From: Populus alba
Lineage: Eukaryota; Streptophyta; Magnoliopsida; Malpighiales; Salicaceae
DNA: 64,000 nucleotides
Assembly: GCF_005239225.2 (NCBI RefSeq)
Contig: NC_133284.1
Location: forward strand, 1,951,770 to 2,015,769
Direction of reading: 5' to 3'
The notes under the pieces were generated by a model, which saw nothing but the letters and a program-made list of their open reading frames with translations, was not told the DNA's origin and ran no database searches. Positions within the stretch are counted from its first letter, which is position 1. Each line of letters opens with the position of its first letter. This document shows positions 32,690 through 43,389 of this stretch, one piece after another. Made by a program: the position numbers and the translations under genes.

Positions 32690-34361
32690 TGAGTGATCTC
32701 TCCTGTCAAAATTACCAAATCATTTATTAATACGGATGCGTAAACAAATTCCAACACAAATGTAAAAAGGAAATGAAAATATCACACAAAATATTGTCAG
32801 ACAATCACAAAAATATTTGGAAGGAAACGAATCTGAATTATTACAATATACGTAGCTTCTCTAAATTACAGCTTACATACTTAGATTTGCTACAAAACCT
32901 ATGTAGAAAAAACTCTAAGTGGACTTAAGTGTTTCTGATCAGAATTTTCTTGACTGTTTTGTTCCTGCAATTCAACATCAATAAGAGGGCTCGGTTCCAG
33001 CTGTTCTCTTGTTTAGTAAAAATCAACAATACCAAGCACTGTTTGGACCGCATTCTATAAAATTTCAAAATTATTTTTTTTAGGTTTATTTTTTTATATT
33101 TTTAAATTATTTTGATGTACTGATATTAAAAATATTTTTTAAAAATAAATAAATATTATTTTGATGTATTTTTTTTAATAAAAATCACTTTAAAAAATAA
33201 CTATTACAACGCTCTCAAATAACCTCTAAAATGAGGTCTGAGGCCCTGTTCCAACCATGGATATTTTGTCACAAAATTAAATGCCTATAAATGAAGAGAA
33301 CTTGAAACTAGAGTGTAAATATTTTTAGACACAGAAACAGGCAGAACACAAGGTAAGAAAAGTTTCAGAATTATAGAAGCAAAAGAAAGTTATGTAGAAA
33401 ATGAAACTGTAAAATCTCCGATTTCGTTTTTCCGTTTAGTAAGAAAGAGTGCATATGAAAACTAAGCAAGTTGCAAGTTTCAGAATTATTTTGCTGCAGA
33501 GGTTCTTTGAGGAACTTAGAGCGAGGATTTTGAAGCCAATCAAAATAATATGTTCTGTTCCTGCATTTCTCCATCAGTTCTTCTTCTACACAAAGTCTTC
33601 GTCAATGTAGACTTTTGCAGCTAAACAACAAATCAGCATTATTATCATGTGGGGTTGACTACAGCTTTTTTAAAGTAATTTTTATTTAAAAATATATTAA
33701 AATAATATCTTTATCAGCTATGAGGAACTTAGAGCGAGGATTTTGAAGCCAATCAAAAGTCCTATTTAGAAAATCCAAATGTTTATCTTGCTTATCTTCC
33801 TGTTCCTTGCAGTGATGATAGGTTAAAAAATTATTTTAATTTAATAATTTAAATTATTAAATGAAGTTTTAAGTTATGTTTTGTATTATTTTTAGTATAT
33901 TTATTTAAGCGGAATTTAAAATTTACACAAATTTATATTATTTTAAGTTTAACTTTTATCAAATAAATAAAAATAATAAGATTTAAATTTTTTATCATTT
34001 AATTATTAAGATTACGATATTATATAAAAAAAATCATTCAGTAACTTAAATTATTAATGAAAGAGGAAAATGGCAACTGAGTAATGGTCCGTTTTGAAAC
34101 CATGGAGTTTTCAAATGGCAACTGAGAAAATGGAAACGATACCGTTTTGAAACTAACCACTCTGTTACTAGGGACTTTATTCGGTTATGATAAAGTTCAG
34201 CAAGATTTCCTGCTTTTTATAGTTATTTGAGACTCCTTTGTGTGAGAATCCATGGAGTTTTCATCTGTTCTTTACATTTGTTTTGTATTTGTTTCAGTAT
34301 CAGTATCATCAAATAATTTGCTGAGTCTGACAGATAGAAATTATCCCAGTTCATTCACAGG
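32690..34361. repeat. Upstream flank shared by DUF247 copies
   Basis: No gene. The sequence from 32690 to about 33830 repeats that at 23443-24600, and 34140-34361 repeats 26150-26371, including the leader and acceptor-like site of the next plus-strand DUF247 copy. The intact minus-strand gene and the plus-strand copy diverge from this 1.7-kb interval, so it would hold both promoters. Confidence 0.7.
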
Positions 34362-34955
34362 ATGAAGACTGGCGAAGAATCAAGCGAGAAAAATGACAAG
34401 GGAGATCATGTTTGCAGGTTATCAGCGAATGTGAAAAAGAATTTGGAAACCTTAGGTCCAAATCCAATATATATATTAGGTATCTATAAAGTTCCAAAGC
34501 GACTGCGAGTGTTAAACGACAAGGCCTACACACCTCAAGTAGTCTCCACTGGTCCATTTCATCGTGACAAAAAGCAGCTGCAAGAAATGGAAGAACATAA
34601 AAGAAAGTACCTGCAGGATTTTCTTAAATGGAGCAATGCAAGCTTGGAGGACTTTATTGAACTCATAGGCGACCGTGAAGCAACATTGCGTAATTGTTAT
34701 GCCGAAACCTCTAAAGATCTTAGCAGTGAGAAATTTGTGAGAATGATCTTAGTAGATGCTGCCTTCGTCTTTATGATCATACTGAAACGATGCATCAGTG
34801 CTTTCCGAGGCAGAAACGACCGTATCTTCTCTTGTCCATGGAAGATACGTGAGGTAGGGATTGACCTGTGCTTGCTTGAAACTCCTTTTCTTGTCAAGAA
34901 AATACTCAGCAAAAATATACATATTTTCTACTATAGTAATAAATTAAATTATTAA
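34362..34955 (+). pseudogene. DUF247 gene truncated after about 173 codons
   Basis: After a TTCACAG site, the ATG at 34362 opens a good N-terminal half: 'IYKVPKRLRVLNDKAYTPQV', 'STGPFHRDKKQL', 'ATLRNCYAE', 'RMILVDAAFVFMIIL', and ends with 'DLCLLE', just before the 'PFFILEDL' motif. Near 34882 the sequence switches to the AT-rich unit also found at 27628, giving an unrelated 24-residue tail. The C-terminal half and the membrane anchor are missing. A short soluble product is possible but not likely to be functional. Confidence 0.82.
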
Positions 34956-35159
34956 CCCATACTATATTACAGGAAAAATTAAATTTTTCTTCAATATAAA
35001 AATAAATTACATGGTTTACAAAAGACATTTTAGAGGAAATGAATTCCTCTGAAGTATAAAATTTTGTTGACTTCATAAGAACTGTCTTAGTAATTGATAT
35101 TTTGAAGTAGTTCATGTTTTAATTTATAATTAGTTATTACCATGAATGTTGTTAGAGAA

Positions 35160-37039
35160 TTATAATAATAACTAAAATTGCTCAGTGTTTCAATGTGCAA
35201 GTCTACAATGAAATGCTGAGTTGTATTTTTTTTTTCTTTTTACTTTGTTTTTTAGGATTTTTTTCTTTTCTTTTCTTCTTTTTCTTTGTTTTCTTTAAGC
35301 TGTTTTTTTTTCTTTGCTTTTTTTAATGAATTTTTTTTTAATGTTAAATTTTTTTCTATTTAGTTATCAAATTTTCATGATACAAGTTCCAGGTTTGATG
35401 GGTTAACCTGAATTTTTTTTTCTGGTTTTTCTTTTTAATTAATTTTTTCGAGTGCAGTCCATAGTGAAATGCTTAACTTTTTTTTTTGCTTTGTTTTTTT
35501 TAGCTTTTTTTTTCTTTGCTTTTTTCTTCGTATTTTTTAAGCTGTTTTGTTTTCTTTGTTTTTTTTTTAATGAATATTTTATTTTGTTTAATTTTTTTTG
35601 TTAATGTTAAATTTTTTTTCTATTTAGTTATCAAACTTTCGTTCCATGGGTTTCGGGTTTGACGCGTTAACTTGAATTTTTTTTCTAGTTTTTTTTAATT
35701 AATTTTTTCATTTAATTTAGTTTGTTAATGTTAAATTTTTTCTATTTAGTTATCAAACTTTCATGAAACGGATTCCGAATTTGACGGGTTAACCCAGCTA
35801 ATTCTGGGTTAACCCGTGATTTTTTTTCCTATTCAGTTATCAAACTTTCATGACACGAATCCCAAATTTGACGGGTTAACCTGGTTTGAAGGGTTAACCC
35901 AGTTAATTCAGATTTTTTTTTCTTCATTTGTTTTTTTCTTCATGTAAGCTTTTCTTTCTTTGTTTTTTTTTTTAATTAATATTTTTTTTGTTTAGTATTT
36001 TTGTTTTTTGTTTTTGTTTTTGTTTTTTTTGTTTTGCTTTTTAATTATTTTTTTAAGATTTAGTTTGTTAATATTAAGTTTTTTTCTATTTAGTTATCAA
36101 ACTTTTATGACACAAATCTCAGGTTTGATGGATTAACCTGGTTTTATGGGTTAACCGAGTTAATTCATATTTTTTTTCTTTTTCTTCATTATTTTTTTTT
36201 CTTCCTGTAGGTTTTTTTTCCTTTGTTTTTTTCTTTTTAATTAATCTTTTTTTTGTTCATTTTAGTTTATTAATGTTAATTGTTTTCTATTTAGTTATCA
36301 CACTCTCATGACACAAATCTCAGGTTTGACGGGTTAACCTGATTTGTTGGGCTAACCCAGTTGATTCATATTTTTTTTTCTTTTTCTTTATTAGTTTTTT
36401 CTTTCAATTTCATCTTTAAATATTGTAATTAACTATAACTAAAAGACATCAACTTTTTTCTTCCAATTTTATGACACGAATCCCAGGTTTGACTGGTTAA
36501 ACCAGTTGATTAAGATTTTTTTTCTTTTTCTTAAGTAGTTTTTTTTTCTTTTAATTTCATCTTTTAATATCGATTTGATTAAGAATTAAAATTTATGATT
36601 TGTTTTGTTTATTGGTCATTAAATTATTATGATCTCATGAGGGGATTTTACTATACCCCTCTTTGCAAAGCACTATTCATCGGAATAATGCTTTGCTTTA
36701 TTGTTTTTTTTTTTTTTTTCTAATTAATCTTTTTTTTTTTAATTTCATTCTGTAATATTAAATTTTTTTCCTTTTTAATTATCACTCTTTTATAACAAAA
36801 CCTTGCAACTAGACTCATATCAAAGGCTCCAGATTTGATGTTGCTACTAACCTCACTTAAACTTGAGTCATGCAAGTTTAATATTATTATTAATAATATA
36901 AATATAACTTTTGGATCAGGAGTAACAGATAGACCCAATGCTCTTAGGTATAACTTTGTAGAAAAACCTAATACTCTTAAATTTTAACTTTTTTATATAA
37001 AAAAATTAACCCGCAACTTAGCGTGGGCCACATTTCTAG
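35160..37039 (+). mobile_element. Non-autonomous Helitron-like element, about 1.88 kb
   Basis: Compared with the uninterrupted paralogue at 27890-27910, an extra segment begins after 'gttagagaa' (35159) and ends before 'tgatat' (37040), an A|T insertion site as Helitrons use. The start, TTATAATAATAACTAAAA, resembles the common plant Helitron 5' end. The end is CTAG, preceded by a short GC-rich stem (CCCGC at 37010-37014 with GCGTGGG at 37021-37027). There is no Rep/helicase gene. The interior is T-rich with repeated 'ttagttatcaaa(c)ttt' and 'gacgggttaacc' phrases every 200-400 bp. The second base is T rather than the canonical C. Confidence 0.78.
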
Positions 37040-37040
37040 T

Positions 37041-37590
37041 GATATATAAATTATATCGGGAGACATTATGGTTTTTTGATATAATTAATATTAGAGTTTT
37101 AAAAAATAGGATGGGTTTGAATTTCACTATTTCTATTTTAACTAATTAAATTAATAAAACTAGGTCAAAGTAGTAGTGTAAAACCTAAACTTTTGGTCCA
37201 AACTCAAGCTCAAGTTAGTCCAAACCAAACTTAAATTAGCCTAGGTATATAAAGAAAAGCTGTAAGAGAATTGTTTTTTTCTCTTTTAATTATTGTGGTT
37301 GTCGTGACCCTTCTCTCATCAAACCAAGGATTTTGGTTTTTGACCTTGAGTTTTTTAGTTAAAGAAAGATGGAAGTAGTGAGAAACTGATTCCTTTTTAT
37401 ATTACTTTCAATTATGGTTTGTTTATAAAAAGATTAAAGAAGAGATTAAGATTTATAAAGATTTGAAGTTTATGTTGTTAAAATTAATGATTATTATGAG
37501 TTTAAGGTTAAGTAATTGATTTTTAATGTGTTGTTAGAAATAAAAATTTGTTAATTGATTTGTTAGAAATAAGTCATTGCAATATGAAAT
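37041..37590. repeat. End of segmental duplication block 2
   Basis: Continues the copy of 27905-28460 after the Helitron ('gggagacattatggtttttt' and following). It joins the 3' flank of the DUF247 gene at 37773. The last part (37565-37840) is also found at 3085-3368. Confidence 0.75.
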
Positions 37591-37772
37591 GCACTTCAAT
37601 GCCATTCATTACCTGATCCTTTTCTGACTAATTGATAGCATGTTGATTGATACAAACCATTTTGCAGAGAAAACATGACGTGGAAGAAACTAGCACTGAT
37701 CATTTATAGCAATCTCACAGGAAACACAAACAGAACTCTTTTATTTGTAGGACACGATCGAAAGGGTAGAAC

Positions 37773-39077
37773 CTATTTCACTTGAATGGCAGAACACACT
37801 GTTTGTATGACAGTGAGTATTAGAAGAGCCCCAGCTGCAACAACAGAGATGGAAACCCATGGATTATGGAAATAATTTTGTTTCAAGGCTGCTATCCATT
37901 TGTGCCTCCGCTTTCTGCAGTAGTTATTCACACCTCCAACGACATCAGCAAAATAGAATCGTTTACTGTTAACAACATTTCCTCTGTCAAGATCATGGAG
38001 AACACTCATAACTGCATCATTATCACAGAGCCAATAATCTATAATTCCTTTCTTAGCAAGTATATCTACATCATTAGTACCACGAACATGGAAATTGATG
38101 GTGGCTATATAGTCACTTACGTATCCACCTTTGCAATGGCATTGCTCAAAGGCGTGGAGGTTTCTAAATAACTTCTCTGTATCATCCTCTAAAAATAGTG
38201 GTGGTATTTCCAGTACCCCTTTATGAATATCGAAGTTCATGTCAAATATTTTTTCCCTGGACCCCAACTCAAACTTGACTCCAGATTGATGGAGCTCCAT
38301 TGCACTCGGTGTGGTTCGAGTTTCAAGAGCCTGTGGCTGTTTCCTCTGTGCTGGCCGCTGACACTTTCTTAGAAAGTCAACAAAATGCTCTACTTCAGAG
38401 GAATTGATTTGCTCCAAAATGTCCTTTGGCACCCATGAATCCCCAAATGTGCTTGATAAGAAATCACGAGTAAGCTCAATCATGCAATATCCGCCCAGTG
38501 TTTTGGAAAGCTTAAGCAAGTCGTCAAGAATGAAGAACGGAATCTGATTTTCAAGCAAGCACGTGTCAAACGTTATGTCCTCTATCATCCACGATTTACC
38601 GAATATACGGTCGTTGTTTCTTCGGAAGGCAGGGGAAAACTCTTTCAGGAAGACCATAATGATGAAGGAGCTATCTAGCAACATCATTTTCACAAAGTCC
38701 TCTGTACTCATATTTTCAAAATTATCTGCGTAACAGTTGCGCAATCTTGTCTCCCTCTCCGCAATAGCTGCAATGCATTCCTTGACACTTAACTCACTCA
38801 GTTTAAGAAACTCTTGCAGGTATATTTTTTTATGCTCTTCCATTTCTTTCAGCTCTTCTTTTCCATGGTGAAGGGGCCCAATGGAGACTAGTTGAGGCGT
38901 GTAGGCATATTCCTTCGAGTCGCGTAGTCTTTTAGGAACTCTGTAGATGGAACACTCATCAGAGAAGGCATGCAAGGTTTTCAACTCCTCTTGCACAGAC
39001 GCTGTTAGTTTGTCAATGTCAAGCGAAACATGATCATTCCTCTTCATCTGCTCAGTTGATGTTCCGACTTTCTCCAT
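37773..39077 (-). CDS. DUF247 (UPF0481) protein, intact, 434 aa
   Basis: Single open frame ending TAG at 37773. Motifs: 'IYRVPKRLRD', 'YTPQLVSIGPLHHGKEELKE', 'ETRLRNCYAD', 'KMMLLDSSFIIMVFL', 'LLENQIPFFILDDLLKL', and a C-terminal hydrophobic helix 'VVAAGALLILTVIQ' near residues 405-430. I place the start at ATG 39075-39077, directly after a TGTCACAG|G acceptor-like site. The frame could be extended four codons to a TTG where the sister gene has its ATG. It is about 60% similar by eye to the gene at 31352-32689, with the same orientation and exon layout. Likely a membrane-anchored protein; role unknown. Confidence 0.9.
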   Translation of the reverse strand: MEKVGTSTEQMKRNDHVSLDIDKLTASVQEELKTLHAFSDECSIYRVPKRLRDSKEYAYTPQLVSIGPLHHGKEELKEMEEHKKIYLQEFLKLSELSVKECIAAIAERETRLRNCYADNFENMSTEDFVKMMLLDSSFIIMVFLKEFSPAFRRNNDRIFGKSWMIEDITFDTCLLENQIPFFILDDLLKLSKTLGGYCMIELTRDFLSSTFGDSWVPKDILEQINSSEVEHFVDFLRKCQRPAQRKQPQALETRTTPSAMELHQSGVKFELGSREKIFDMNFDIHKGVLEIPPLFLEDDTEKLFRNLHAFEQCHCKGGYVSDYIATINFHVRGTNDVDILAKKGIIDYWLCDNDAVMSVLHDLDRGNVVNSKRFYFADVVGGVNNYCRKRRHKWIAALKQNYFHNPWVSISVVAAGALLILTVIQTVCSAIQVK

Positions 39078-39712
39078 CCTGTGACACAAATCTCATTTGA
39101 TCAGATGTTTGCCGGAATCACAGAGAATCTCTACAGTCAAGATTACCAAATCATTTAATTAATACGGACGCTTAAACAAATTCCAAGACAAAAGTAAAGA
39201 GGAAATGAAAATATCACACAAAATATTGTCAAACATTCACAAAAATATTTTGGGAGGAATCAAATCTGAATTATTACAGCATACGTAGCTTCTCTAAACT
39301 ACAACTTTCATACTTAGATTTGCTTCAAATCATATATAAAGAAAACACTCAGCGGCCTTCTGGCAGAAACGAAAAACTTACTCAGTAGCTCTAGGTTCTT
39401 TCACAAACTATAGTCTGAAGTGTTTCTGATCAGAATCTTCTTGAATGTTCTGTTCCTGCATTTCTCCGTCAGTTCTTATTCTACACAAAGTCTTCGTCAA
39501 TGAAGACATTTGCAGCTAAACAACAAATCAACATTATTATCAGGCGGGGTTGATTACGGCTGTTCATTTTTTAAAGTAATTTTTATTAAAAAATTTAATT
39601 TCTTACTTCAACCCATGAACGATTGACAATTTGCATTATCCTTTTCTTTTCACACTTGGCCTGCCGAGCCAAAGGAACTCACTGCCCATGCATTAACCTT
39701 AACCAGCTTGTG
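39078..39712. repeat. Upstream flank of the DUF247 gene
   Basis: From 39120 to about 39590 the sequence repeats the upstream flanks of the other DUF247 copies ('aatcatttaattaatacgga', 'acaaagtcttcgtcaatg'). It presumably includes the promoter and leader intron. No separate gene. Confidence 0.6.
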
Positions 39713-40217
39713 GCGGTTAGAGAATAATATAAATTATATTTTGAAATCTCATTTAACAGTTTAAGCTATTGGGTTGAGATGATTTTTTGACATGGTATCA
39801 GAGCCTTGATGACCAAGCGGTCACGAGTTCGAACCTCACCATCCACATTTATTTTATAAAAATTAAGCTCAAGGTAATGTGGGTTTGTGTAAGTTTCAAG
39901 TCCAAAGGGCTTTCACTTGAGAGGGTGTATTAGCGAATAATATAAATCATATATTGGGACCTCATCTAATAGCTTAAGCTATTGGGTTGAAATGGTTCTT
40001 TGACATGGTATCAGAGTCTTGATGACCAAGCGGTCACGAGTTCGAACCTCACCATCCCCATTTATTTTATAAAATTAAGCACAAGGTAATGTGGGTCTGT
40101 GCAAGTTTTAAGCCCAAAGGACTTTCACTTGAAAGGGTGTGTTAGTGAATAATATAAATCATATCTTGGGACCTCACCTAACAGCTTAAGCTATTGGGTT
40201 GAGATGGTTCTTTGACA
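39713..40217 (+). mobile_element. Tandem TRIM element: three 80-bp LTRs, two internal regions
   Basis: Near-identical 80-bp repeats ending TTTGACA lie at 39713-39792, 39926-40005 and 40138-40217. The first two are followed at once by TGGTATCAGAG, the initiator-Met tRNA primer-binding site, and the last two are preceded by a purine-rich stretch (GAGAGGG, GAAAGGG). Internal regions are only about 130 bp and non-coding. This is the layout of a terminal-repeat retrotransposon in miniature. The LTR-internal-LTR-internal-LTR form points to unequal recombination between LTRs. No clean flanking duplication was found. Confidence 0.82.
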
Positions 40218-40356
40218 GCAACATGGTGCGGCAGTTCTCTCCTACCAACAAAGAGAGAAATTTAATTGTCTTTCTTTCTTCTCCCTCCTACTAAAAGTTT
40301 CACTTGATAAACCTCATGTTAATTTCTCTGCTTTCTATTGTCTAACCTTGCAATGT

Positions 40357-40800
40357 CTTGAGGGTATGCTTTGGTGGCTCTATCTGTGAAAATTAACGAG
40401 CTGGAGAACATGGCAAGGTTTATGCAGTGGGAGGTTCGTATGATTACCTGCTCTAAGGTAATTAATCCAACCCTATTTATCTTTTTTTTATTGATGTTTT
40501 GCATCTGGATTGATGAATTAATGAATTAGAATGTTACCTTTATTTAATCACGTTAAAAAGAAAATCTTAAAAATAATTTTTAATAAAATCTTAACTATAA
40601 AAGTGAATGAATTAATTTCTAAAAGTCTTCGTCAACTTTTTAAAATCACAAATGGGGTCTGTTCCAGCTGTTGTCTGTTAGGATGGAAATGGCAGCTCAA
40701 ATCCCGGGCCACATGTTGGGTGTGAGACCTTGGGTTTGGCACAAAGTCTTTTTATTTGTAAAAACAATAACAGTAAATAGACATAAAAATTACAAACATT
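40357..40800 (+). repeat. Duplicated segment, paralogous to 28485-28915
   Basis: Same sequence order as 28485-28915 with scattered substitutions and small indels. Frames here (for example 40531-40725) are not conserved between the two copies. Confidence 0.75.
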
Positions 40801-41348
40801 TTTCCTTCCTCTTTCTTTGTTATTATGTATTAGTATCCGGTGGGTGTGTGAGTTTAATTTGTAGCTGTGATAGGATTTGAAAGTTAGAATTCTCTTAAAA
40901 CCCCTTGATTAATTGTGATGAATAGAAACATGATTACTTTTTTTGGAAAAAGAATGAAATGGATTTAATATGATGGATTTGTATGATTTGAATGAGGAAT
41001 TTTGTTAGGGAGTTTAGGAAGACAATTTTAAGAGCACTGAATCATTTTTATTTGTTTTGTTGATGCTAGGTTTAAATTTGAAGGATTGCAGAATCAATGT
41101 GCGATTCGTTGTCCCTTTTTGGCGAGGTTGATTGTTTCCTTTATTAATTGTCAACCAGTTTGTTTTGGTCGACCAATTAGTTCATACTGGTCAACCATTT
41201 AAAGAGCAACAAGGTCTTTTCGGTCCTATTTAGTTCTTTAGTTAATTACTCCATGCTAAAGAAAAGTGGTTAACTTATGTGCAAATTGAATTGTTTTTTC
41301 TAGCTGACGAGTAAGGTGCCAGTATTGTGCAGATTGACTTCCCACAGT

Positions 41349-41382
41349 TGTGTGTGTGTGTGTGCGCGTGTGTGTGTGTGTT
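41349..41382 (+). repeat. (TG)n microsatellite
   Basis: About 17 TG units, interrupted once by CGCG. Confidence 0.95.
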
Positions 41383-41446
41383 CCATAGTTGACAAGTAGG
41401 ATGTCATTATAGATTTTGTTTCGAGCTTGCTTTAGAGTCAAGAGGG

Positions 41447-41665
41447 ACATGACTCGGTTTGGGTGACAGTAGATCAGTTAACAAAGTTAGCACACTTCCT
41501 GCTAGTGAAAACTACCTATAGATTTGCTAAACTGGAAGAGTTGTATGTTAGTGAGATTGTGAGGTTGTATGGAGTGGCAATTTTTATTGTGTCAGATAAA
41601 AGTCTTCAGTTTACATCAAAGTTTTGGATGAGTTTTTAAGAAGCTCTAGGTATGAAAGTTCAATT
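41447..41665 (+). pseudogene. Ty3/gypsy integrase fragment
   Basis: The translation gives 'HDSVWVTVDQLTKLAHFLLV', then 'ELYVSEIVRLYGV' and 'FIVSDKSLQFTSKFW'. These are hallmark segments of the chromovirus-type gypsy integrase core, including the first two catalytic Asp residues. A stop occurs near 41637, and neither the zinc finger nor the catalytic Glu is nearby. It is a decayed fragment of a family different from the Tat/Ogre element. Confidence 0.8.
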
Positions 41666-42049
41666 ATATATATACATCAAAGTAGAACGATCCAAAGGGC
41701 CTTAAAAATGTCCTCATAAACTCTCCAACATAATTCTTCATTCAAATAATATAAATCCATAACATTCAATTCATTCCATTCTTTTCCCAAAACCCTAATT
41801 ATGTTTCTATTTATCACAATTAATCCTTCAAAGAGGTTTTAAGAGAATTCTTACATATATTCAAATCCTATCATAACCTCAAATCAAACTTGCATGCCTA
41901 CAGATGCTAATACATAGTAACATGTTGGTCCTTCTTTTTTTAGCTATAACTCATATAGACAAGTAAAAGAGGGACAAGGTTTAAAGTTTAGGTTATTTTC
42001 ATTATAAGCTATCATCGAAAAAGGGAGAAAAGTCATATTTGATTGGCTT

Positions 42050-42556
42050 TACCAAGTGTCTTTGCTGAAGATCAAGATGATAGAAGAAGAATTGTTTTGG
42101 TATGTTTTTAAGCTTGTTTTTATGAGCTATTCATGGTTATTGGAGAAGCAATCAATTGTCACTTTATTTGCCACGAAAGCTGAATTTATGACTGCAACTT
42201 CATGTGCATATGCAAGTGATATGATTGAAGAAAATTCTTGAAGAACTTAATTTCAAAAGACAAAGGCCTACAATAATTTTTGTGTGACAATACTCTAACA
42301 ATTATGCTTTTTAGCAAGTATGTTGATGTGAAGTTTCACTTCTTAAGAGATTTCACAAAGGATGAGACCATTGAGATCATTTGTTGTGAAAGTAAAAATA
42401 AAGTTGTCGATATATTCAATAAGTCCCTTAAATTAGAATTGTTTGTGACACTCAAGAAATAAATTATTTTGATATTTGTACTCAAGAAAACCTTATTTAA
42501 AGGAGAGTACTTCTTTGTTAAACTAAGTGCTAAGAATATCAGTTTAAGAGAGGAAT
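42050..42556 (+). pseudogene. Ty1/copia RNase H remnant with polypurine tract
   Basis: Frames at 42056-42241 and 42280-42462 together show the copia RNase H C terminus: 'LFATKAEFMTATSC', 'FLCDNTLTIMLFSKY', 'DVKFHFLRDFTKDETIEII' and 'KVVDIFNKSLKLELF'. Frames are broken between the two parts. A purine-rich AGAGAGGAAT precedes TGTTGGATAA at 42557, where the 3' LTR would start. Confidence 0.82.
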
Positions 42557-42715
42557 TGTTGGATAAAATATTAGTGTATGTATGAATCTTTGATTAAAAA
42601 GGATTTGTGTTAGTCTAATTAATTAGAATTCTTGTTTAATTAGAGTTAGTTAGAATCCTTATTAGATTATGATTGTTAGAAGTTATAATTCCTATAAGTG
42701 TAAAGGCCAATGATT
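42557..42715 (+). repeat. Probable truncated copia 3' LTR
   Basis: Starts TGTTGGAT directly after the copia polypurine tract. It ends where similarity to the dispersed repeat (42715-43075, also at 540-850) begins. No matching 5' LTR lies in the window. Confidence 0.55.
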
Positions 42716-43075
42716 TTGTAGGTTATTTTTGAATTCATCAATTTCATCGAGTCATCCCTTATATTTAATTTTTTTTTTGCTAAAGAAAAAAAAAACCTTT
42801 AGCAACCTCTAAACATTTATATCTTTATGTTCAAAATAAATTATTCGACTAATAATAAAGCACGAGCAAATGATATTTTCTCCAACAAACAAGAAATCTC
42901 TATGTCCATCTTTTATTACTTTGTTGTTCTAATATGTTGCATCTTTTTATTCGATAAGAAGTATAAAATTAAGAAGGATAAGGACTCTCAAATACTCTCA
43001 TTTATAATTTTCAATCCTCTTAACTTGATGAATTACCTCTCATCTTTCCTTTTCTTTGTAATTCTCAAGATGCAT
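42716..43075 (+). repeat. Dispersed AT-rich repeat, copy 2
   Basis: Closely matches 540-850 ('tttagcaacctctaaacatt', 'ataataaagcacgagcaaat') and, less closely, 45480-45770, all in the same orientation. Confidence 0.75.
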
Positions 43076-43389
43076 TAACTCACTCTTATATTTTCCTTCT
43101 TTTATTATTCACATAACTAGATGGAAGAGTTATCTTTTTGGACATGGACACCTTTATCTTGTACAAGCACAATAATTAATCAGTCCATTGGTTGTTTGGG
43201 GTTGAACCATCAGCCCAGCTCACGTGGATGGGTTGAGTCCAGCCTTGTAGAAAGAAGTTGGTTTTTGTTTGGGGTCAATCTCAACCCAATTTCATTTTGG
43301 GCTCAAACCCAATAATGTTATATATTGTATATTTAAAAAAAAATCCCATAAATTCTTTAAACAAAAATTGTGATTTTTGGCACGTATTA

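Larger units (their letters stand above)
40866..41880. repeat. Imperfect inverted repeat flanking a gypsy integrase fragment
   Basis: The segment 40866-41035 ('gtgataggatttgaa', 'gaattctcttaaaacc', 'attaattgtgat', 'agaatgaaatgga') is the reverse complement of 41690-41880 with moderate divergence. Between the arms lie a (TG)n tract and a Ty3/gypsy integrase fragment. The arms could be LTR pieces of one family inserted in opposite directions. No gene spans the arms. Confidence 0.7.

Noticed and set aside
39793..39840. tRNA-like sequence (TGGTATCAGAG followed by GAGTTCGAACCTC)
   Set aside because: It is the primer-binding site and adjoining internal region of the TRIM elements; it recurs at 40006 and 45787 and cannot fold as a complete tRNA.
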